Source of the DNA: Verrucomicrobia subdivision 3 bacterium UBA693
GTDB lineage: Bacteria > Verrucomicrobiota > Verrucomicrobiia > Limisphaerales > UBA8199
Assembly: GCA_002298785.1 (NCBI GenBank)
Contig: DBMR01000107.1
Span: forward strand, 1 to 64,000
Reading direction: 5' to 3'
Length of the DNA stretch: 64,000 bases
The notes beneath the pieces were generated by a model. The model did no database searches and was not told the origin of the DNA. It worked only from the letters and a program-made list of their open reading frames with translations. Shown in pieces: positions 1-9,640 of this stretch. The translations under genes and the position numbers were made by a program. Positions within the stretch are counted from its first letter, which is position 1. Every line of letters begins with the position of its first letter.

Positions 1-119
1 CTTTTATCCGTGAGTCAACGGGTCAGAGTCTCGAAGACTCAGCGGCTACAGCGGAGGATAATTGTGCGAAATCGTTTGAGATGGTAACGCGCAAAGCGCA
101 CGTGGTACTCTCGCCGGCG

Positions 120-3100
120 ATGAATCTGTTAATGCGCGCGGTCGGTTTGACGCTACCCCTTATCCTTGGCGCTTTCGCCGCTCAGGCGGGTCACGGTGGA
201 GGGTTTACGGCGGGAGGATTGGTTGGCCAGTACTACCCGAACACTGACCTGACAGGTGCGCCCGGGTTCACGCGCAAGGAAGTTCGACTCGATTTCGGGT
301 TGAACAAGTTGCCGCCCGGCGGCGGGGGCAAAGTCGGCGATCTTGCGTTCCGTTCGGTCCCCGCCACGAATTTCTCGGCCCGGTGGACGGGGCAGATGAT
401 CCCCCGTTTTTCTGAAACCTACACCTTCAGAGCGATCGCGAAAGATGCTTTCCGGCTGCGCGTGCGACCGAGCAGTACAGGCACTTGGAGCACGGTCATC
501 GACCAGCAGACAGCGATCGAAGGTGGAAGCACCGGCACCCTGGCATTAACGCAAGGGGTGCCGATTGATGTGGAAGCCACGCTCCTTCACTCGGATGGGC
601 CCTGGGCGGCGCAATTGCTTTGGTCCTGCCCAAGCGTACCGGAGGAAGTGATCGATCCGCTGACTCAATCGGGTATTAACAACCCGGACTGGACCACCGG
701 CTTTACCGACATCATCAAAGGCGCGCGCAACAGTTGGGAAGGCGTAAACAGCGGCCCCAAGCCGACCATGGACACCAATGGGTGGCCCATGGGCGATGGA
801 GCTTATGTCTTCCAGGAAAGCCTCAACCAGGGCCTGGATGTCGATCCACTCATGCGCGGCCGCGTGACCTTCTCATTCCGAGGCAGCGCCACGGTCTCAC
901 TCCAGGGTAATGTGAAGAGCGGATCGCTCGCCTCGAGCTACAACGCGGCGCAAAACCTGACCACCGGGTCCTTCATCGCCACAAATACGGGCTGGAACGC
1001 TTCCTACATCCGCTTCTCGAACTCACACCGGAATGGCCAGCCTGGCGGCCCCGCCGGCATCACTGAGCTTCGCCTCATGCGTCCCACTGCGCCGGATGCC
1101 GCGACCAGTTACGATCCCACGAATTCCCTGTTCACCCCGCAGATGCTCGATGCGCTCGGGCATTTCACCGTCGTTCGCTTCCAACTTGTCGCCAATCAAC
1201 AGCGCGATTGGGCCGAGCGCACCCACCCCGGCTACTTCAACCAAAACGGTGGGGAAGTCAGTCAACCTCATTACGGCATCGGTAACGCTTCCGATAATAG
1301 CGCTTCCTGGGAGCATAAAATTCTCCTGGCCAACGAAACCGGCCGCGACCTAATGCTGAGCATCCCAACGGTGGCTTCAGGCCGGTTACCTAGCGACACC
1401 GATAGCTACACTTGGAAGCTGGCCAACTTGATTCGTTATGGCTCGGACGGCGTGGAGCCGTACACCGCGCCCGTGCCGGATCCCGTTTATCCGCCGCTCA
1501 ATCCCAACCTTCGCGTGTATCTCGAGATCGAGAATGAGCTTTGGAACTGGGCCAGTGTCTTCTACGTGGATTGGGCCAACATCAATGCGATAACCGCCGC
1601 CGATGCGGATGCGGCGAATGACGATTTTCAGGCCATAAACTTCGATCAGCTTTCCACAGCCAAAGACGGCGGCGGCGCCTACGTGAGCATGAACACCTGG
1701 CGCTATCGCAAAATCGTGCTTCGGCTGGTCCAAATCAGTGACATCTTTCGCGCCGTGTTCGGGGACGCAGCCATGATGACACGCGTGCGGCCGCTCTATG
1801 AGTGGCAATATGCGAATGACAACGATACCGCGCGTCTGGCGCTCACCTTCGCCGACCGCTATTACAACAATGGTGACGGCCAGCAGCACGTAACCGACCC
1901 GCATCCCATTAACCATTGGTTGTGGGGCGGTGGCGGAGCGACCTATTACGGAGCGGTGAACGGCAACGGCCTGACGGCTTTGCTCTCGGACCCGCACTTC
2001 GCCATCCCTGTCCTGTCCCAGGCCGGATATCAAATCGCGCCCCCGGGCTCCGCCTGGACATGGTCGGGCGCTGCCGGCATCGCCCGTGACGGGGGAAGTT
2101 CGGATGACATCCCGCCCGCTTTCAAGGGCGGTCAAATGGGTTTCATCGTCGACAAAGGCACGGCGTCCATTTCCGTGACCTTCCCCACGAATTTCACCTC
2201 TCCGATTTTCGGAGTATCATTCAAAGCCGTGAACCGGACCAAGACCGGCGCGAGCGCAGCGGACCGCGAGAACATCCGGGTTTACCTCGACGACACCAAC
2301 GACATCACCGCCCGCACCTTCAGCCAGGGCAACGGCTACACGCCGCAAGGGTATGATTCGGCTTATCCCTGGTCCGCCAACAACGTGTTCTGGACGCATT
2401 CCGAGTATTATTTCACCCGGTCGTTCTCCGTTCAACCGGGGTCGACCCACACCATCATGTTCAAAGGCCAGGGCGACACCGATTATCCTACCAACATCAA
2501 TCAAACCGTGTTCCTCGGAGAAGTGCGCATCACCAGTGTGGACCGGATCTTCGAGGATGGCATGCCGGGCGGCGGTGAAGCCACCGGCCAACCGCTCGGT
2601 CAGAACATGCAGCGCACGATGAACCTGGAGGCGGCGTGGGCCAAAGCTTTCGGCCTCGAGCAACTGTCATACGAGAGCGGGTGGTCGCTCGGGGGCGATG
2701 ACGGCGGGTCGTGGGTGCAATTGAAAGCCAAGTATGGCGATGCTCGCACCGCAGGCGTCCAAGGCCGCTTCATGGACATGTTCCATTTGGCTGGTTCGGC
2801 GGTAAATGTCTTCGGCACCTATGCGCAATGGCCCAGTTGGGCGGATTACTATGCGGAGCAGGGACTTTTGGATGTGGGCAAATATCCCATCGTCCAAGGC
2901 ATCGATGACCGCGCCAGCCATCTTCCCGCCGAAGCCACAAATGGCGTGCTGATCCCCGCCATTCTGGCCCCAATCACTTCCAGCATCACGGACCATGCCG
3001 ATGCTTCGCTCGGCAAAACCACCGCCGCCGGCGGCTGGATCAACTGGAACATCATCGCCCCACGCAGCGGCGTATACCAGGTTGTCTTGACACCAACGGG

Positions 3101-4322
3101 AACCAACACCGCAGCCCTGCTGCTCATTGATGATGCCAGCATTGCGGGGAATGGACAGTGGTCAGGGTCGGTGTTCCTCACCAAAGGCCTGCACAGCGTT
3201 AAAGCGCGCAGCACTTCCACCAATACCTTTCAGGTCAAACAGATCACGTTGGGCGGAGCGGGTGCCACTGCACCCCCCACTCTCCTGTCCGTGGCGGACG
3301 GGGACGCGCAAGCCACGCTCACTTGGTCGGCGGTCCCGGGGGCAACCAGCTACGAAGTGCGTTACGGCACCTCACCCGGCAACTATTCGCAAGTGCTCGC
3401 CGCTGGCAACGTGTCTTCGCTGACCGTCTCCGGGCTCATGAACAACCAGCCATACTTCTTCGTCGTCCTGGCCGCCAACGACGCCGGACTCAGCCTGCCT
3501 TCGGCCGAAAAAGGCGTCATTCCTCTCGGCATCGGCCAGCTCGGATCACTGGCGGTCTGGGAATTTGACGGTGATGCGGGAAACGAGCCAAGCGCGGCGC
3601 CCAATTCCGCGTCGGCTCGAATCACCGTCGGAGCCTTACAGCGCGGAGCTGGCCTGTCCCCCAGTTCCAGTGATTGGGCGGCCGGCATGCGCGTCAACCG
3701 GTTTGCCAGTGAGCCCGCCAACAGCGCCGGAAACAGCTATGGAACCGACCTGGCTGGCGCTATTACGAAAAAGCAATATTACCAATTCACCGTCGCGCCC
3801 GTATCGGGCCAGAAATTGTCGGTAAACCAGCTCACATTTCGCGGGTTCTTTCAAAACGCGACCGGTGGCGCCGGCCTCACTTTCAGCACCAATGGCACCA
3901 CCTTTGGCAATGGTTTACCAGCCAGCGGCTCGCCCTCCAGCAGCTCGACCCCTTGGGTGATTGACCTTGCAGGCCAAGCCGCACTCCAGAATACCACCGC
4001 CACTATCACATTTCGTCTCTACTTGTTCGGCCTGGGTGCCTACCAGGTCAGCGGCCTGGGTGATGCATCGGGCTCCGACGTTGTACTCACCGGTTCGCTG
4101 GCACCAGTCCAGGTCCCGCTCAGTGTGACATTGATTCCTCCCGGCTCATTGACGCTCTCCTGGCCGGCCAGCGGCGGAACGCACAGTGTCGAATGGAAGG
4201 AAGCCCTGGACGCAGGCATCCCATGGCAGGTGTTGTCAGCAAGCCCCGCATTACAGGGCGACCAGTGGATCGTCACCCTGCCACTGAGATCGACCAATGG
4301 CTTTTTCCGACTGGCGCCGTGA
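120..4322 (+). CDS. Large secreted PA14/fibronectin type III protein
   Basis: About 1400 residues. I chose the ATG at 120 over the in-frame ATG at 81 because it opens directly into a clean signal peptide (MNLLMRAVGL then a hydrophobic stretch, cut near AQA-GHGG at residue 23). Residues about 32-190 resemble a PA14 sugar-binding fold (GLVGQYYPNTDL, then FSARWTGQMIP, then ETYTFRAIAKDAFRLRV). A fibronectin type III domain lies near 1050-1140 (ATLTWSAVPGATSYEVRYG). The last 60 residues are the Trp...FFRL module shared with four other secreted proteins here. The middle has ENELWNW near residue 460, which resembles a glycosidase acid/base motif, but I cannot assign a family. Probably extracellular and carbohydrate-directed; catalytic activity is unproven. 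Confidence 0.85.
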   Translation: MNLLMRAVGLTLPLILGAFAAQAGHGGGFTAGGLVGQYYPNTDLTGAPGFTRKEVRLDFGLNKLPPGGGGKVGDLAFRSVPATNFSARWTGQMIPRFSETYTFRAIAKDAFRLRVRPSSTGTWSTVIDQQTAIEGGSTGTLALTQGVPIDVEATLLHSDGPWAAQLLWSCPSVPEEVIDPLTQSGINNPDWTTGFTDIIKGARNSWEGVNSGPKPTMDTNGWPMGDGAYVFQESLNQGLDVDPLMRGRVTFSFRGSATVSLQGNVKSGSLASSYNAAQNLTTGSFIATNTGWNASYIRFSNSHRNGQPGGPAGITELRLMRPTAPDAATSYDPTNSLFTPQMLDALGHFTVVRFQLVANQQRDWAERTHPGYFNQNGGEVSQPHYGIGNASDNSASWEHKILLANETGRDLMLSIPTVASGRLPSDTDSYTWKLANLIRYGSDGVEPYTAPVPDPVYPPLNPNLRVYLEIENELWNWASVFYVDWANINAITAADADAANDDFQAINFDQLSTAKDGGGAYVSMNTWRYRKIVLRLVQISDIFRAVFGDAAMMTRVRPLYEWQYANDNDTARLALTFADRYYNNGDGQQHVTDPHPINHWLWGGGGATYYGAVNGNGLTALLSDPHFAIPVLSQAGYQIAPPGSAWTWSGAAGIARDGGSSDDIPPAFKGGQMGFIVDKGTASISVTFPTNFTSPIFGVSFKAVNRTKTGASAADRENIRVYLDDTNDITARTFSQGNGYTPQGYDSAYPWSANNVFWTHSEYYFTRSFSVQPGSTHTIMFKGQGDTDYPTNINQTVFLGEVRITSVDRIFEDGMPGGGEATGQPLGQNMQRTMNLEAAWAKAFGLEQLSYESGWSLGGDDGGSWVQLKAKYGDARTAGVQGRFMDMFHLAGSAVNVFGTYAQWPSWADYYAEQGLLDVGKYPIVQGIDDRASHLPAEATNGVLIPAILAPITSSITDHADASLGKTTAAGGWINWNIIAPRSGVYQVVLTPTGTNTAALLLIDDASIAGNGQWSGSVFLTKGLHSVKARSTSTNTFQVKQITLGGAGATAPPTLLSVADGDAQATLTWSAVPGATSYEVRYGTSPGNYSQVLAAGNVSSLTVSGLMNNQPYFFVVLAANDAGLSLPSAEKGVIPLGIGQLGSLAVWEFDGDAGNEPSAAPNSASARITVGALQRGAGLSPSSSDWAAGMRVNRFASEPANSAGNSYGTDLAGAITKKQYYQFTVAPVSGQKLSVNQLTFRGFFQNATGGAGLTFSTNGTTFGNGLPASGSPSSSSTPWVIDLAGQAALQNTTATITFRLYLFGLGAYQVSGLGDASGSDVVLTGSLAPVQVPLSVTLIPPGSLTLSWPASGGTHSVEWKEALDAGIPWQVLSASPALQGDQWIVTLPLRSTNGFFRLAP

Positions 4323-4711
4323 GTTGCCGAAAAGAGACAGCGCCTGGCCACGTACCACCGATTCGTTGGTCTCGTCGCGGCCCCTCCGTTGCAAAAGGCC
4401 AGACGCTTCGGTTGGAGCGCGGGGTCGCCGCGTCGCTTCATACACGCTAAACTGTTTTCCTGCGCCTCCACGATCCGGCCCGCGCAGAATCCTGGGATTA
4501 GCCAGCGTTTCATTTTCCAAAGAATTTTACAAAACCTTCGGGACACCATAGTTCATCGCATGGCAGCCAAGCTCCTATGGGTTGATCGCGCGACCACGCC
4601 GAATTCCCGCCTCGCGTTGCCAGGATGCAAGATCGCGCTGAAGGTCGAAATACGGAACGGGGTTCCTGTGTGGTTCTGGGTATGACTTCCAACCCTAACT
4701 TCCCAAACGGT
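4323..4711. other. Intergenic region between two convergent secreted-protein genes
   Basis: This 389-bp gap separates two convergent genes. I see no convincing gene or intrinsic terminator in it. Its one notable content is a 58-bp sequence at 4444-4501 that recurs at 8882-8939. Short open frames on both strands have no recognisable motifs. Confidence 0.6.
4444..4501 (+). repeat. 58-bp dispersed repeat, copy A
   Basis: Compared by eye, this stretch matches 8882-8939 at about 51 of 58 positions in the same orientation and with no gaps. The best conserved core reads gcctccacgatccggccc followed by gaatcctggga. The two copies bracket the cytochrome gene. Neither encodes a recognisable peptide. 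It may be a genome-wide intergenic repeat or part of a mobile-element flank. Confidence 0.8.
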
Positions 4712-7700
4712 CTATTCGACCACGAAACCACGGGTCTCGCTTTCGACAGTGCCCCCTACGCCATCCTCGGCAATAATCTTCCAATAGTACAATTGACCAG
4801 ATACGAGGTTGGAAACGGTGGTCGAAATCTGTTCCTGATCCCCGCCTCTGAGCCGGTAGAACTGCATTGAGGCAGTTGGGGTCACCAGATATGGACTGAT
4901 GGCATTCGGGATATCGCCCCATGGCCCGGTAACGCTGTCTGCAGATTGGAGAACCGCGCCTGTTGCAGCCCACTCGATCACGACGAAGCCCTTGGTGGGC
5001 TTAACCGAGAGCCGAGGCAGACCTGAGACCGGCTGGGCATTGTTATTGTTAGGTGTTTGACCAGCCACCCACATTAGGATCTTGTAGTTAACCGGATCGC
5101 CATCCGTATCGGTGGCGCGGTTCCAAGTAAAAGTGATGGGCTGGGCGAGTTTATTCGTCGGGAAGTCAACCGGAACCACCAGAGCAGGCGCGCTGGGCAG
5201 CGCATTGCGGGCGATCCGGTCTAACCGCAAGTAATTGGCCGCAAATCCGCGCTCTCCGGTCACCATCACATCGTGCACACAATTAGTCCTCAGATCCGGA
5301 TCCACAATGCCACTGGCGGCATCTTCGGCCTCTTTCAGGGTTAGCGGTGCTTGCGGGGGTCTGTTGATTATATTTGGCTGCGGGGGGGGGATGCAGTTGG
5401 TTACTCCGTATCCAGGCCAGTATGGGATGGTAAACGTCGCGGTCGAGGTACCGGGCGCATAATCGAATAGTGATGTGGCATCAGATACCCGCCAGGCATT
5501 GCCAAATACACCATAGAGGATCTGATATCGCTGCAGTAAGCCAGGGGGCATTGAGCCCACAGGCGTTCCGTCTGGAAGCTCGGGCAACCAGTTCCCCTGA
5601 GAGATCGTTCCCATTACTCCCGTGGCTGCCCGGACATTGCGGGCATCCACGTTCAAGTACCACACCTGATAATTGTCCCAAAAGTTCGTTGTAATGACTA
5701 TCACACTCCCGCCCGGCGCTTCAACCTGAATGCCTCCAGGGGGTGTGGTTTGAATAACTCTCCCTCCGGAGGCGAGTGGAATAGGTTGAGCGGTCAAGGG
5801 GGTCAGTTTGCCATTGATCCGCAATTGAAGCCCGGTGGGATCAATTTGCCCGCTGGTATTCGGTTGGTAAGTAACTCGGTCGTTTCCGATCCGGATCGCG
5901 ATTGCGGTGTTGATGCTGACACAGGAGGTGAGACCGGTATAGGGGTTTGGCCCCAGAGGGCCGTCGGTCCCAACCGCGGTTTGCCGGGACTGTATTTCGA
6001 GGTACTCATCGCGGAGAAGCACGAATTCGCCCACGGCCTGAAAATCATAGTTCACGCCATTGACGGTCCGGATATGCGTATCCCCTACCGTGAACGGCGC
6101 CGAACCCGACGGACAGTCGATCCAGCGGCGAATGGTTTCAATGTCCACTTTGCTTAGCGCTGGCCCGCCACAAGGCATGAGCCCGAAGGGGCAGGCCTCG
6201 CTCGTTTGAGTAATGCGGAGGTAAATGAAACTGTTCATGGCTGGAACCGAAGTGAGCGCCTGCGCCATGCTATACGAACGCGCAAGCCTGGGGCTCACGC
6301 CAACCGTCGATGCAGGATTTTCGTCCTCTGACAGATCCAAGTGATCGTTGGGGCCTATGGTTGGAGGCAAGGCATTCCTATAGGGAGGATATAATAACCC
6401 TCCATGGCATTCGACGCAGCCTTTGTTGAAGATCCTCTGCACATCCGTGAACTTGGGACATCCGTTGGGGTCAGGTAGTTGCGATGCGATGAGCGTACTA
6501 TTCAGGTGGTTGATTACAGCGGCACCGCTGGTGGGATCCAATGTCCCAATAGGATCGGCCTGCAGACTAGCCGTCAAATCGTTTACGAATTGAGTAATAT
6601 AAGTGCCAAAGATATCCGCAAAGCTATAGGTTCGTGAACGCCCGCGAACTCCCATGGACCATTTGTCGACGGACACCCCCAATGGTTCCAGGAAGTATCG
6701 AAACAAAGCCATCTTCTCGGCGTTGCCATCGTAAATCTCCCGATCCACGTAAACACCTCCCATTACACCTGCGGAATCGCCCGACCCTGCATCAAGGGGC
6801 CGGCGAAAGACTTCTTGTCGGAGTCTGGCCAATGCGGTGTCCGTTCCTTGGGATGTCGCGGCGCCAAATGCTTGGATAAGGCCATCAGCCGCGCCTCCAG
6901 CGAAAGCCGAAAGGTATTCGTCCGCACTTCGATCCAAATTCTTTTTCTCCCTGTCCGCTTTCCTTTGGGGCATGCTTTGCTCGCGGGCTTTCGTGTCATT
7001 GAATATTTGGCCGATGTTCATTCCGCCAAATCGGCTGTTAAAGAATGCGAAATTCACGCTAAGAGCGGGTCCAACCGTGCTGATCACCGTGTTTCCTGAT
7101 CGTACAACCCATCCCTGCGCGATAGCCAAAGCAATCGGTCGAACATCTATGGGAAAACTTCCGGTGGCAAAACGATGATGGATCACTTCATCGGCGACCC
7201 GCTGTTGATTAAGAGAGCCAGCCAAGCCTCCCAAAAGGTCAAAGAAGTGCACGGACCGGCCTTCGTCACTGGTGGGAGTAGCCGTGTGGTGGAGTGTCAC
7301 AAATGAACCGCCTCGCGTCACCGGAGTTCCAGTGTTAGGCGCGACTGCCACACCATTGAAAGAGTACGCCGTATTGATTGATCCTGGGCCAGAGGGCGCG
7401 GGTTCCGTTAAGACAAGTCCTGTGTCGAAGGAGAAATTTAAGTGACCATCGTTGGCCCCTCCGCTGGTTTGAGTAATCACGTGTGCCGCCGGAACACCGA
7501 GGGGCTGAAATACCAACTGCTCCATGATTTGCCGGATTGGTTCATTCGCGCTCCAGGTCCACCAATTTAACAGTTTCCTGAACGCGGCCGCCTCCACGGA
7601 ACCTTGATAAATTCGGTCCCGATTAAAAGGCATTAGCCCCGCCCAACTATCGTAGGTGTCCCAGTTGGGCTTATTCTTCCAGGGCACACTACCAGGCGGA

Positions 7701-8494
7701 ATGCCTGTTGTGCCCACCCACGGACCGTTATTAAGAACATTGCGGGTCGAATGACATTTGAAACACTTAGCATCATCCGCGCTAACGCCCCTGGACCTCG
7801 CAGGAATCGCAAAAGTATTGTCATTGAAATGTTCACCCGTGGGCGGGATGGTGTCCAAAACGATTTCATGGAAATGGAAATTCTTGTCGCTTCCGTCCCA
7901 CTGCATGTACTCAATCGCGTTGGGATGGGACCCGGGGTAAGAGAGATGCTGCAGCATGCCGATGGTAAAAACCGCCCGAGCATCCGCGCCGGGCAAAAGC
8001 AAGCGAGGCGATTCGGCGGTGCCCGTCTGAAGACTTTCGGAGCGGGTCATCAAAAGCCAGTTCTGCTTGAACTCGGGGGGCAAGGCCTTAAGAAATCGAG
8101 CGGGGGTGTTTACTATCGGGTTGGCGGTTAAGTAAGTTTGGATGTCGGCGGGTGTGAGGCCACTAAGGGTAGGAATGGGCGTGGCAAGGTCAAACACCGC
8201 CCTGACGGATCGGTCCACACTCATGGTAACCGTTGTGGGATTCCCGGCCCCCGTGGCATCCCCTTCCCAGCGCACGAAGACGGAGCCGACATCGGGGTTG
8301 GCGGTGAGAGTGACCAACGTTCCGATCGCGTAAGTCTCATCGCAGTCCCCTGGACAATTGAGCCCGGTCGCTGTGATCGTTCCTGCGCCCAAGCCCATCC
8401 GCATCACCCTGAGATGCTCCGCGCCCGCCGTTTCGGCAAACAGGATTGCTGCCATCGAAAAAACGGCCATCCGCAGGTCACATTGAGTATTCAT
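4712..8494 (-). CDS. Large secreted cytochrome c-like protein with bacterial repeat and FnIII-type domains
   Basis: About 1260 residues from the ATG at 8494, which begins MNTQCDLRMAVFSMAAILFA, a plausible export signal ending in ETAGA. The longer in-frame start at 8668 adds sequence unlike protein and is rejected. Residues about 35-100 form an InlB B-type bacterial repeat (GTLVTLTANPDVGSVFVRW, ending RSVRAVFD). Two heme-binding CxxCH motifs occur: CFKCH near residue 243 and CVECH near 695, suggesting a periplasmic or surface electron-transfer or oxidoreductase protein. The C-terminus holds a fibronectin-like domain (TDTDGDPVNYKILMW ... QLYYWKIIAEDG). Its two halves are separated by a copy of the Trp...FYRL module found at other secreted C-termini. 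The substrate is unknown. Confidence 0.85.
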   Translation of the reverse strand: MNTQCDLRMAVFSMAAILFAETAGAEHLRVMRMGLGAGTITATGLNCPGDCDETYAIGTLVTLTANPDVGSVFVRWEGDATGAGNPTTVTMSVDRSVRAVFDLATPIPTLSGLTPADIQTYLTANPIVNTPARFLKALPPEFKQNWLLMTRSESLQTGTAESPRLLLPGADARAVFTIGMLQHLSYPGSHPNAIEYMQWDGSDKNFHFHEIVLDTIPPTGEHFNDNTFAIPARSRGVSADDAKCFKCHSTRNVLNNGPWVGTTGIPPGSVPWKNKPNWDTYDSWAGLMPFNRDRIYQGSVEAAAFRKLLNWWTWSANEPIRQIMEQLVFQPLGVPAAHVITQTSGGANDGHLNFSFDTGLVLTEPAPSGPGSINTAYSFNGVAVAPNTGTPVTRGGSFVTLHHTATPTSDEGRSVHFFDLLGGLAGSLNQQRVADEVIHHRFATGSFPIDVRPIALAIAQGWVVRSGNTVISTVGPALSVNFAFFNSRFGGMNIGQIFNDTKAREQSMPQRKADREKKNLDRSADEYLSAFAGGAADGLIQAFGAATSQGTDTALARLRQEVFRRPLDAGSGDSAGVMGGVYVDREIYDGNAEKMALFRYFLEPLGVSVDKWSMGVRGRSRTYSFADIFGTYITQFVNDLTASLQADPIGTLDPTSGAAVINHLNSTLIASQLPDPNGCPKFTDVQRIFNKGCVECHGGLLYPPYRNALPPTIGPNDHLDLSEDENPASTVGVSPRLARSYSMAQALTSVPAMNSFIYLRITQTSEACPFGLMPCGGPALSKVDIETIRRWIDCPSGSAPFTVGDTHIRTVNGVNYDFQAVGEFVLLRDEYLEIQSRQTAVGTDGPLGPNPYTGLTSCVSINTAIAIRIGNDRVTYQPNTSGQIDPTGLQLRINGKLTPLTAQPIPLASGGRVIQTTPPGGIQVEAPGGSVIVITTNFWDNYQVWYLNVDARNVRAATGVMGTISQGNWLPELPDGTPVGSMPPGLLQRYQILYGVFGNAWRVSDATSLFDYAPGTSTATFTIPYWPGYGVTNCIPPPQPNIINRPPQAPLTLKEAEDAASGIVDPDLRTNCVHDVMVTGERGFAANYLRLDRIARNALPSAPALVVPVDFPTNKLAQPITFTWNRATDTDGDPVNYKILMWVAGQTPNNNNAQPVSGLPRLSVKPTKGFVVIEWAATGAVLQSADSVTGPWGDIPNAISPYLVTPTASMQFYRLRGGDQEQISTTVSNLVSGQLYYWKIIAEDGVGGTVESETRGFVVE

Positions 8495-8881
8495 AGGCAA
8501 AATGGGTCGTTGCTGAGCTGAATTGTATTGCGACTCTTGAACTTGCGCTCCATTCAGTGTACGTGGTGTTATGGAAACTGTCTGTCGGACGGGCGTATGA
8601 ACCCTTTGTCCTACGGCAGTACGACAGGTTGTAGCACTCCCGTAGGACACAAAGGCCGGGAGACACACCTTGCTGCAGAACGCCGCATAATTCCGCCTGC
8701 ATCTTCGGTAGTCTGCCGAAAAGCAAGAATGCCTTAGGCGTAACAGTTTAGCACCTATCTCTGCAGACCCTTAACATTTTAGTATTGGTTGGCGGTCTGG
8801 TCGGACGAGCGGATTGCGATAAAGGGCGGCTTGTGCGTCAGCAGTGCTCTTGGTGAAAAACTCGAAAAGGAAACGAGATAA
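8495..8881. other. Upstream region of the cytochrome gene with inverted repeats
   Basis: This non-coding stretch holds a strong imperfect inverted repeat at 8603-8655 and a smaller one near 8704-8720 (TTCGG ... CCGAA). Promoter elements for the minus-strand cytochrome gene probably lie near 8500-8600, but I could not single out a convincing -35/-10 pair. No gene is recognised. Confidence 0.5.
8603..8655. repeat. Long imperfect inverted repeat (hairpin)
   Basis: CCTTTGTCCTACGG at 8603-8616 pairs with CCGTAGGACACAAAGG at 8640-8655, with one bulged base, around a 23-nt loop. There is no U-run on either side, so it is not a standard terminator. It could be a REP-type intergenic repeat or a cis-acting RNA or DNA structure upstream of the cytochrome gene. 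Confidence 0.75.
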
Positions 8882-8939
8882 ACGCTAAGCTGTTAACCTG
8901 TGCCTCCACGATCCGGCCCACGCGGAATCCTGGGACTAG
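8882..8939 (+). repeat. 58-bp dispersed repeat, copy B
   Basis: Second copy of the 58-bp sequence at 4444-4501, in the same orientation, with about 88% identity by eye. It ends 14 bp before the stop codon of the IS630-type transposase remnant. It may therefore mark the element's old flank, although copy A has no transposase next to it. Confidence 0.8.
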
Positions 8940-8953
8940 AGCCTTTCCATTTA

Positions 8954-9640
8954 TTATGTAGCGTATCCGGCATGCAAAAAGAAGCCGTGACAATCCTCGG
9001 GGGTGACGGTGTTGAAGGCCGCGCCAGCGGACTTGAACAGTTGGCGGGCAGTGCGGGGAGCACGGCGTTTCAACCCCTGTTTGACCTTGCTCCACAGATT
9101 TTCAATCGGGTTGAAGTCTGGCGAATATGGCGGCAGATACTCCAGCCGAGCCCCGGCAGACTCAATGGCCTCGTGAACGCCCGCCACCTTGTGCGTGGAT
9201 AGATTGTCCAAGATGACCACGTCGTCGCGTTGAAGCACGGGCACCAGCCCTTGTTTCACCCAGGCCAAAAACAGCTCGCCATCAATCGGCCCGTCAAACA
9301 GCCACGGGACTTGCAGCCCCTGGAGCCGCACGGCAGCAATCATGGTGGTCGTCTGATAATGTCCCTGCGGCACGGGACAGACCAGCCGCTGGCCGACCGG
9401 GCTGCGCCCATAGCGGCGCGTCATTTGCGTGCTGGCGCCGCTTTCATCCAAGAACACGAGTCGCTCGGCGGGCACCCCCGCCAGCCGCTGGGGCCACTGC
9501 CTTCTTTGTTCCACCACGTCGGGCCGCGACTGCTCGGAGGCGTGCAGCGCCTTTTTTACAACTCAAGCCCAGCCGGTTGAGCCACAGATCCATGGTGGAG
9601 GTGGGCCGCTTGAACTGCGCGCCCAGTTCGGCCAGCGTCG
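8954..9640 (-). pseudogene. IS630-family transposase remnant, 5'-truncated and frameshifted
   Basis: The C-terminal part (from about 9517 down to 8954) reads as an IS630-type DDE integrase domain. It has the first acidic motif VFLDESG, the second VVILDNLSTHK, and the third SPDFNPIENLWSKVKQGLK. The preceding piece (STMDLWLNRLGLSCKK) is the end of the N-terminal helix-turn-helix region but lies in another frame. Reading changes by +1 at or just after six consecutive A residues near 9552, after which KALHASEQSRPDV links the two halves. Roughly the first 100 residues expected of an IS630 transposase are missing. The shift might have been programmed in the intact element, but the 5' truncation makes this copy dead. 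Confidence 0.85.
8954..9640 (-). mobile_element. Truncated IS630-type insertion sequence
   Basis: The extent is limited to the transposase remnant. I could not identify terminal inverted repeats or a TA target duplication. The truncated 5' end is fused in frame to the start of a secreted-protein gene near 9640, so the element lost its left part by deletion or recombination. Confidence 0.7.

Noticed and set aside
1386..2135. 249-codon minus-strand frame inside the PA14 protein gene
   Set aside because: Antisense to a long secreted protein gene; no motifs.
8603..8655. Intrinsic terminator
   Set aside because: The hairpin is strong but has no U-run on either strand and a long 23-nt loop.
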